Of a stretch of DNA of 5,989 nt, positions 1-5,900 are shown piece by piece (position 1 is the stretch's first letter; each line of letters begins with the position of its first letter). This DNA is from an uncultured Collinsella sp. (GTDB lineage Bacteria > Actinomycetota > Coriobacteriia > Coriobacteriales > Coriobacteriaceae): contig URBA01000098.1 in NCBI GenBank assembly GCA_900545905.1, positions 1 to 5,989 of the forward strand, given 5' to 3'. Position numbers and translations under genes: made by a program. The notes beneath the pieces are model-generated. The model made no database searches. It was given only the letters and a program-made list of their open reading frames with translations, and was not told where the DNA came from.

Positions 1-446
<446 letters not shown>

Positions 447-494
447 TCACTTGGAAACGTAGTGGATGCAAGCGACCGGCTGACCGTGCACCAT
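447..494 (-). CDS. Possible 15-residue leader peptide upstream of eno
   Basis: A short frame encodes MVHGQPVACIHYVSK and ends in TGA. It starts at ATG (492-494), preceded by GGAGG (502-506) at a 7-base spacing, which is a better Shine-Dalgarno than most in this window. Its stop lies against the enolase ribosome-binding site, leaving 12 bases before the eno ATG, a geometry suited to translational coupling. The start codon lies in a small potential hairpin, GCACC-GAT-GGTGC (489-501). The composition shows no run of one amino acid, so it does not resemble a classical amino-acid attenuator. No function is recognised. It could equally be a chance frame in the 5' untranslated region; conservation in related genomes would decide. 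Confidence 0.35.
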   Translation of the reverse strand: MVHGQPVACIHYVSK

Positions 495-533
495 CGGTGC
501 GCCTCCGTAAGTTAGCCATGTCGCACTTTTTGC

Positions 534-539
534 ATTATG
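534..539 (-). promoter_or_regulatory. Candidate -10 element for eno
   Basis: On the minus strand the hexamer reads CATAAT, five of six matches to TATAAT. It lies downstream of the mazG terminator and about 95-100 bases before the eno start, the expected place for an eno promoter. At 17 bases upstream the -35 position reads TGTATC, a poor match to TTGACA, so the call rests on the -10 and on position only. Transcription from here would include the small leader frame at 447-494. Confidence 0.3.
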
Positions 540-573
540 CCCTAAGTTAACCGAGGGATACACTTGATTTTCG

Positions 574-620
574 AAAAATTTAGCGGGAACGATGAGGCGT
601 GTCAGCCCGTCATTCCCGCA
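574..620 (-). terminator. Rho-independent terminator of the larC2-yfcE-mazG unit
   Basis: Read on the minus strand, just after the mazG stop codon, GCGGGAATGA pairs with TCGTTCCCGC. The result is a 10-bp stem with one G-U wobble and a 17-base loop, in which GGC and GCC can also pair. TAAATTTTT follows directly. The T-tract lies only on the leftward side, so the terminator acts on the minus strand. It begins 3 bases after mazG and isolates eno from the upstream unit. Confidence 0.87.
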
Positions 621-623
621 GTC

Positions 624-1484
624 TTACTCCTCCGCCTTTGCGGCATCCCACAGGTCGTTAAGGCCGTGGGTCGAAAGCTCGGCAAGATCCACGTGGGCGT
701 CAGCCGCCATCTGCTCCATCGCAGCCCAGCGGCGGCGGAACTTGGCCGTGCTCGCGCGCAGGGCACTCTCGGCGTCAATCCCCTCTTTGCGCGCAACGTT
801 GACTAGGGCAAAGAGCAGGTCGCCAAACTCCATCTCGCGCTCGGGCGAGCCGGGCTCCTCGGCCTCAAACTCGGCACGTTCCTCGGCGACCTCGTCCCAC
901 ACGTCCTGGACCGTCTCCCACTCAAAGCCCACGGCAGCCGCCTTGCGTGACACCTTCTGCGCCTGCATCAGCGCCGGCAGATGCGTGGGCACGCCGTCGA
1001 GCAGGCCCTCGGGCGCGGCCTCGCCCGCCGCCACGGCCTTGTCCTTGGCGGCTTTCTCGGCAAGCTTGACCTCGTCCCAAATCTTGAGTACCTCGTCGGA
1101 GCTGTCGGCATCCGCATCGCCAAAGACGTGCGGATGGCGTCGGATGAGCTTGGCGTCGATATCGCGCGCCACGTCGGCCAGCGTAAACTCGCCGGCGTCC
1201 GCCGCAATCTGCGCATGCAGCACGACCTGCATGAGCACGTCGCCCAGCTCCTCGCGTAGGTGAACCGCGTCGTCCGCCTCGATGCAGTCGAGTGCCTCGT
1301 AGGCCTCCTCGATCATGTTCTTGCCGATGCTGCGGTGCGTCTGCTCACGGTCCCACGGGCAGCCATCGGGCTGACGCAGGCGCCAGATGGTCTGCACCAG
1401 ATGCTGCAGCTCGGCCGACGCGTCGACCAGCGTGGACAGGTCGCGCGAGCCCTCGGCATTTTGCTGAGCCATATGCTGCGCCAT
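624..1484 (-). CDS. mazG: Nucleoside triphosphate pyrophosphohydrolase MazG, two-domain form
   Basis: MazG hydrolyses nucleoside triphosphates to monophosphate and pyrophosphate. It cleans the nucleotide pool and, in E. coli, has been linked to lower ppGpp. The 286-residue product is slightly longer than the E. coli protein (about 263). It has both MazG domains. In the first, CPWDREQTHRS is at 42-52, EExxE at E59/E60/E63 and ExxD at E79/D82. In the second, EExxE is at E201/E202/E205 and ExxD at E219/D222. An Ala/Lys/Glu-rich linker (about 140-160) lies between them. All expected metal ligands are present in both domains. The ATG at 1484 was chosen over an upstream in-frame ATG at 1592 because GGAGGAGGAG lies directly before it; the longer start would add 36 unrelated residues from within the preceding gene. 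It follows the phosphoesterase gene after 2 bases, so the two are surely cotranscribed and probably translationally coupled. The gene ends at a strong terminator. Confidence 0.95.
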   Translation of the reverse strand: MAQHMAQQNAEGSRDLSTLVDASAELQHLVQTIWRLRQPDGCPWDREQTHRSIGKNMIEEAYEALDCIEADDAVHLREELGDVLMQVVLHAQIAADAGEFTLADVARDIDAKLIRRHPHVFGDADADSSDEVLKIWDEVKLAEKAAKDKAVAAGEAAPEGLLDGVPTHLPALMQAQKVSRKAAAVGFEWETVQDVWDEVAEERAEFEAEEPGSPEREMEFGDLLFALVNVARKEGIDAESALRASTAKFRRRWAAMEQMAADAHVDLAELSTHGLNDLWDAAKAEE

Positions 1485-1486
1485 GG

Positions 1487-2035
1487 CTACTCCTCCTCCA
1501 TGACCACGTGGCGGAACGCACCGCCCTCGTAGATGCCGTAGCTGTGCGTGCCGTCCTTGGGAATGCTCACGCTGCCGGGGTTGAAAAGCCACAGGCCCGG
1601 GTGCGCGGCGCTCTCCTCGTTGATCTTGATGTGCGTGTGACCGTAGACGAGCGCGGAGCCCTCAGGCAGCGCGGGCGCGTGGTCGACGCTGTTGTGCATG
1701 CCGGCGCCAAAGACATGGCCGTGCGTCAAGAACAGCTCACGGCCGGTTTCGTCAAACAGCGTGGCGTAGTCGGCCATGACGGGGAAGTCGAGGACCATCT
1801 GGTCGACCTCGGCGTCGCAGTTGCCGCGCACCGCGATGATGCGGTCGGCTAGGGCGTTGAGCAGCGGAATCACGCGCTTGGGAGCATAGTCGCGCGGCAG
1901 GTCGTTGCGCGGACCGTGGTAGAGCAGGTCGCCCAGCAGCACAATGCGATCGGGCTGCTCGGACTCGATGGCGGCGCAGAGGCGCTCGGCCCAGTATGCC
2001 GAGCCGTGGATGTCGGAGGCGATGAGGTATTTCAT
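1487..2035 (-). CDS. yfcE: YfcE-type metal-dependent phosphodiesterase
   Basis: This is a cytoplasmic calcineurin-like phosphoesterase of the YfcE/MJ0936 family. E. coli YfcE cleaves model phosphodiesters with Mn; its physiological substrate is not settled. The length of 182 residues is close to E. coli YfcE (184). The dinuclear-metal motifs are present in order: DIHG (D8, H10), GDLLYHGPRN (D36 and N44), GNCD (N72), LTHGH (H105) and GHTH (H133, H135), followed by NPGS (152-155). All catalytic motifs are intact. The ATG at 2035 has AAAGGA seven bases upstream, and the second residues KYLIASD match the family N-terminus. The C-terminus, VVMEEE, is encoded by the same purine-rich bases that form the mazG ribosome-binding site. 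A 60-base gap separates it from the upstream LarC-like gene, with no terminator between. The family call is firm; the substrate is unknown. Confidence 0.93.
   Translation of the reverse strand: MKYLIASDIHGSAYWAERLCAAIESEQPDRIVLLGDLLYHGPRNDLPRDYAPKRVIPLLNALADRIIAVRGNCDAEVDQMVLDFPVMADYATLFDETGRELFLTHGHVFGAGMHNSVDHAPALPEGSALVYGHTHIKINEESAAHPGLWLFNPGSVSIPKDGTHSYGIYEGGAFRHVVMEEE
1490..1499 (-). promoter_or_regulatory. mazG ribosome-binding site embedded in the yfcE 3' end
   Basis: GGAGGAGGAG lies within the last codons of the phosphoesterase gene (Glu-Glu-Glu, then TAG), 5 to 7 bases before the mazG ATG. It contains a perfect AGGAGG. It fixes the mazG start at 1484 and suggests that translation of the two proteins is linked, because ribosomes finishing yfcE stop on the mazG initiation site. 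Confidence 0.85.
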
Positions 2036-2095
2036 GGGGAGATCCTTTCGAATGGGGTTGATATGGCTAGGCGCAGGATGTCGCCACCAGCCGCG

Positions 2096-2581
2096 TTATT
2101 CAAATCGCAGTGCCGCGCTCTGGGCCGCCCGCATCACGCGCTGGAGCGGCACATTATGCTCGCGAGCGAGACGGGCGCAGTCCTCGTACTCGGGCGCCGC
2201 GCGCTCACTGCCGTCGGGTAGGGTGGCCACCTTGACGGATACCTCGCCCCATGGCGTCGTTACGCGCTCAAAGCGGCGTGGCAGGCAAACGCGCTCCATG
2301 ACCTGGCGACGAATGCCGTTGGTCGTGGTTTCCAAAAAGATAATCGTCTGCAGGCGTTCGATATCCTCGTGCGAGCAGATCACCTGCAGCTGCCAGCCGG
2401 GGCGACCTTTTTTGCAGTAGAGAGGCAGCCAGTGCACCTCGCGCGCACCCGCCTCGCGCAGGCGGTCGGCGGCATAGGCGAGTACCTCGGGCGATGCATC
2501 GTCGATGTCGCACTCCAGCTTGACGATGGTTTCGGGCGCATCGGTCTCGCGGGACAGCGGAGATGTACTTCCACGTTGCAT
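2096..2581 (-). CDS. larC: Stand-alone LarC C-terminal domain (LarC2-like nickel insertion protein)
   Basis: LarC inserts nickel into the pyridinium-bis-thiocarboxylate precursor of the nickel-pincer cofactor of lactate racemase, using CTP and a metal. This 161-residue protein matches only its C-terminal part (former DUF111). Family signatures are VKLECDIDDASPEVLAYAADRL (about 20-41), LYCKKGRPGWQLQVIC (54-69), FLETTTNGIRRQVMERVCL (82-100) and TPWGEVSVKVATLPDG (109-124). It ends with the helical EYEDCARLAREHNVP segment. Full LarC is about 400 residues; the N-terminal LarC1 half is absent, and no matching frame lies upstream. In Lactiplantibacillus plantarum the halves are joined by programmed frameshifting; here that is not possible from adjacent DNA. 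The ATG at 2581 has AAAGGA 10 bases upstream; an in-frame ATG at 2689 exists but would add 36 residues lacking family similarity. The gene is first in a leftward unit with yfcE and mazG. Whether it works with LarC1 elsewhere or has another nickel or nucleotide role is unknown. Confidence 0.85.
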   Translation of the reverse strand: MQRGSTSPLSRETDAPETIVKLECDIDDASPEVLAYAADRLREAGAREVHWLPLYCKKGRPGWQLQVICSHEDIERLQTIIFLETTTNGIRRQVMERVCLPRRFERVTTPWGEVSVKVATLPDGSERAAPEYEDCARLAREHNVPLQRVMRAAQSAALRFE

Positions 2582-2677
2582 ACGGTCCGGATCCTTTCCG
2601 CACGGGCTCGTTTTGTTCACCCAAACGCTAGCACATCGGACGTGGCACAGGCGTGACTTTCGTCCGTCGCCGCCCTC

Positions 2678-2763
2678 GCCCCTATCCAAACATGTACATC
2701 AGCCTCCAAACATGTCATTTTCTGCAGCTTTTGGAGGCTGATGTACACGTTTTGGAGCGGGGC
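2678..2763. repeat. Large inverted repeat, possible operator array or structured RNA
   Basis: TGTACATCAGCCTCCAAA (2693-2710) is repeated as an exact inverted copy at 2730-2747, around a 19-base centre. Pairing continues outward with one mismatch (2692/2748), 4 bp, one bulged T (2753), 3 bp, a 2x2 mismatch, then GCCCC (2678-2682) with GGGGC (2759-2763). That totals about 30 base pairs. No T-tract follows on either strand, and the flanking genes diverge, so it does not look like a terminator. It starts 96 bases upstream of larC2 and ends 202 bases upstream of the exporter. It could bind a regulator of one or both genes, form an RNA hairpin, or be a dispersed genomic repeat. Confidence 0.8.
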
Positions 2764-2826
2764 CGCACACGATCAGAATTGCGCCCGCATTCCGTCCACC
2801 ACAAAGTTCGCCACACTCAACAATTT

Positions 2827-2846
2827 TGAACTTTCTACGCAGTTCA
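2827..2846. repeat. Short palindrome upstream of the exporter, possible operator
   Basis: TGAACT and AGTTCA form 6-bp inverted arms around the 8-base centre TTCTACGC, a 20-bp site in the AT-rich part of the intergenic region, 120 bases before the exporter start. Size and symmetry suit a dimeric repressor, but arms this short can arise by chance. Confidence 0.3.
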
Positions 2847-2955
2847 TCGGCCAAAAAATAACCCTCGGCATACTTATCCGCTACACAATGTTACTCTAGT
2901 TGCATTTGGCTAACTAAGCGGCTGCCGAGAACCCCGCCCGGCACCGTTACGGCAT

Positions 2956-2961
2956 AGGAGG
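2956..2961 (+). promoter_or_regulatory. Ribosome-binding site of the fused ABC exporter
   Basis: A perfect AGGAGG lies four bases before the ATG at 2966. It is the strongest initiation signal near this frame and selects this start over later in-frame ATG codons such as the one at 3017, which would remove the conserved LVPQ segment before the first membrane helix. Confidence 0.85.
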
Positions 2962-2965
2962 TTTC

Positions 2966-5900
2966 ATGTTCGAGAAGCGGCTCTTCTCCCTGGTTCCGCA
3001 GGCAACGCCCTACATTATGGCAAGTGTCCTGTTTAAGTGGATCGCGCTCATGGCAAACATCACGGTGATGTGGATGCTTGCGCGCATCTTGGGCGGCATC
3101 GTCACGGACGGTCTTTCCGCCGCGCTCGCCGTCGATGCCCTCGCACAGGCGGCCTTGCCGCTCGCCTCCGCCATCATCGTGCGCGCCGCCTCCATCTACC
3201 TGGCCCAACGCGCCGGCGACAAGGCCGCGTTCGAGGCCGTCCGCCGCGTGCGCTCGCTCGTCTACGACAAGCTCACCGCACTCGGCCCCTCCTACACCGA
3301 GACCGTTCCCACCGCCGAGGCCGTCCAGACCAGCGTCGAGGGCGCCACGCAGCTCCAGGTGTACTTTGGCGGTTACCTGCCGCAGCTTTTCTTTGCTGGC
3401 CTGGCACCCATCACGCTGTTTGTGCTGCTCGTGGGCCAGGCGGGTCTGCCCGCCGCGCTGTTGCTCGCCTGCGTCCCGGTCATCCCCGTCTCCATCATGA
3501 TGGTCATGCGCAACGCCAAAAAGATCGGCGCCGAGTACTGGGGCAGCTACGTCGATCTGGGCGGCATGTTCCTGGAGGCTGTTCAGGGCCTCACCACCCT
3601 TAAGGTCTACCAGGCCGATCGAAGCTGGCACGAGCGCATCAACGCCGAGTCCGAGCGTTTCCGCACAGCGACCATGCACCTGTTGGTGATGCAGCTGCGC
3701 TCCATTTGCGTTATGGACCTGGTCGTCTATATGGGCGCCGCGCTCGGCATTATCGTGGCCGCACTGCAGCTCGCCACGGGCAAGATCGGCTTTGAGGCTG
3801 CCTTCCTCATCGTCTTTCTGTCACAGGAGTTCTTTTTGCCTATGCGCCGCCTGGGATCGCTGTTCCACACGGCCATGAACGGCATGGCCGCCTCGCGCCG
3901 CATGTTTGGCATTTTGGATACGCCCGAGCCCGAGCGCGGCGATGTTGAGCTTGATGGTCGCGGCGATATCGAGCTCGCAGGCGTGAGCTATGCCTACGGC
4001 GACCGCACCGTGCTGGACGGCGCCGACGCGACCATCGCGCGCGGCTCGCTCGTGGCGCTTGTGGGCGAAAGCGGCGGCGGCAAGTCCACGCTCGCAGGGA
4101 TTATTTCGGGCCGCAAGGATGCCTACCGGGGCAGCGTTCGCATCGGCGGCATTGAGCTGCGCGATGCCACGGCCACCTCGCTTATGCGCGCCGTGACCCT
4201 GGTGCCCACCAACGGCTATCTGTTCGCCGGCACCCTGCGCGAAAACCTGCTGCTCGCCAAGCCCGATGCCACCGATGCCGAGCTTTTGCACGCACTCAAC
4301 CGCACACGCGTGGCGGCCTTTGTACAGGCGAACGGCGGACTCGACATGACGATTAACGAAGGTGGCACCAACCTTTCGGGCGGCCAGCGTCAGCGCGTGT
4401 GCATGGCGCGCGCCCTGCTGCACGACTCGCCGATCTATGTGTTTGACGAGGCTACGAGCAACGTCGATGCCGCAAGCGAGGCCGCGATCGGCGAGGTCAT
4501 CGCGTCGCTCGCCGGCGGGCACACTGTAATTGTGGTGGCACACCGCCTGTCGACGATCGTGGACGCCGATCAGATCCTGGTGCTGGAACGCGGCCGCATT
4601 GCCGAGCACGGGACTCACGGCGAGCTCTTGGCCGCCGCGGGCGCCTATGCGCGCATGTGGAACAGCCAGAAGCAGCTCTCGGCATATGCGTATGCAGAGG
4701 GTGATGCTGAGGATGCCGGCGCGGTTGAGGCTGTTGACGGCAGCGCCGCCTGTGCCGATGGCCTCAACGGTACTAGTTCGTCTTCCGCTGCCGCGGCGCC
4801 TGACTCCGGCCGCGCCCGTCGCTCGGCGCCGTCCATCATGTGGCGCATGATGGGGCTCGTCCGACCGCTTGCCGGCTGGCTTGTGCTAGCCGTCGCGCTG
4901 GGCAGCATCGGCATGCTCACCGCCGCGTTCGTGCCGGCCTTTGGCGCCCTTGGCCTTATGGCCGCGCTGGGCCGCAACGCCTTGGGGCTTGGTCTTATCG
5001 CAGCATGCGCGGCCTGCGCCGCCTGCGGCATCGCGCGCGGGCCGCTCCACTACGGCGAGCAGCTCTGCAACCATTACATCGCATTCCGTCTGCTCGCACA
5101 CATTCGCGACCTGGTGTTTGGCGCCCTGCGCCAGCTCGCCCCCGCCAAGCTCGAGGGCCGCGGCAAGGGCGAGCTCGTGAGCCTGGTCACCTCGGATATC
5201 GAGCTGCTTGAGGTCTTCTATGCACACACCATCTCGCCCATCGCCATCGCCCTGGTTTGCACCGCTGTCTTTGAGGGCTTCTTGCTGGCCGTAAGCCCTG
5301 AGCTCGCCGGCATCGCGCTTGTGGCCTACGCGGTCCTGGGCGTGCTGCTGCCCCTGGTCTCGGCCAAGGCATGCGGCACCACCGGTCGCCAGAGCCGCGA
5401 GGGAGCAGGCAAGCTGGGCGCCTTTGTGCTCGACAGCCTGCGCGGCGCGTCCGAGACCATCCAGTTTGCCGGCGGCGCCGATCGCAGCCGCGCTCTGGGC
5501 GAGCTGACCGAGCAAGTCGGCGCCGTGGATGCACGCCTCAAGCGCCGCCAGGCAGCCAGCGAGGCGGCGGCCGACGCGCTCATCCTCGTTGCCAACCTGG
5601 TGATGCTCGGACGTGCGCTGCAGCTGGTGGCTGCGGGGACGATTGATTTCGCCGCGGCATTTGTCGCCGTTTTCACCTTTGTTTCGTCCTTTGGCTCGGT
5701 AATGGCCGTGAGTCGTCTGGGTGCCTCGCTACAGGAAACGCTCGCCTCGGGCGCGCGCGTGCTCGATCTGCTCGACGAGCAGCCCCAGTGTGCCGAGGTC
5801 ACGGACGGCCAGAACGTGGAGTTCGCCGGTGCCGCTGCCGAACATGTGAGCTTTAGCTATGTGGGTGGCGCGGGTGCCGACGATGCGGGACAGGCGGCGG

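Larger units (their letters stand above)
2582..2965. other. Divergent intergenic region between larC2 and the fused ABC exporter
   Basis: These 384 bases hold no supported gene. The left part (2582-2677) is GC-rich and the right part (about 2770-2915) is clearly more AT-rich, as expected of promoter DNA. An 86-base inverted repeat sits at 2678-2763 and a smaller palindrome at 2827-2846. No promoter is convincing. For larC2, a TAGCGT-like -10 occurs on the minus strand at 2625-2630 without a good -35. For the exporter, CATACT (2869-2874) is a -10 candidate, also without a -35. The exporter therefore probably has a 5' leader of 50-100 bases or more. Confidence 0.6.

Noticed and set aside
1485..1592. 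Longer mazG starting at 1592
   Set aside because: The extra 36 residues are read inside the yfcE gene in another frame, and the perfect ribosome-binding site lies before the ATG at 1484.
1292..1852. Plus-strand frame over mazG and yfcE
   Set aside because: It spans the junction of two well-identified minus-strand genes and its product looks like a reverse-strand artefact.
2582..2689. Upstream extension of larC2, or LarC1 joined by programmed frameshift
   Set aside because: The in-frame extension has no LarC similarity and the DNA further upstream is intergenic in all frames, so no LarC1 half is available to join.
2685..2756. Inverted repeat as a bidirectional terminator or insertion-sequence end
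   Set aside because: There is no T-tract on either side, no gene converges on it, and no transposase or target duplication is visible.
2891..3679. 262-codon open frame antisense to the exporter
   Set aside because: It lies wholly opposite the CydD-like membrane domain. Its product shows no family motif and is rich in Gly, Asp, His and Gln, as expected of the reverse strand of GC-rich coding DNA.
3821..4618. 265-codon open frame antisense to the first ATPase domain
   Set aside because: The opposite strand encodes clear Walker A, signature and Walker B motifs; this frame has no recognisable domain and no good ribosome-binding site.
4679..4850. Possible gene boundary between CydD and CydC halves
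   Set aside because: The frame continues without a stop and there is no Shine-Dalgarno ahead of the ATG codons near 4839, so a true fusion is better supported than two genes.
4886..5515. 209-codon open frame antisense to the CydC-like half
   Set aside because: Same pattern: it mirrors a confirmed coding strand, and stop codons are rare by composition.
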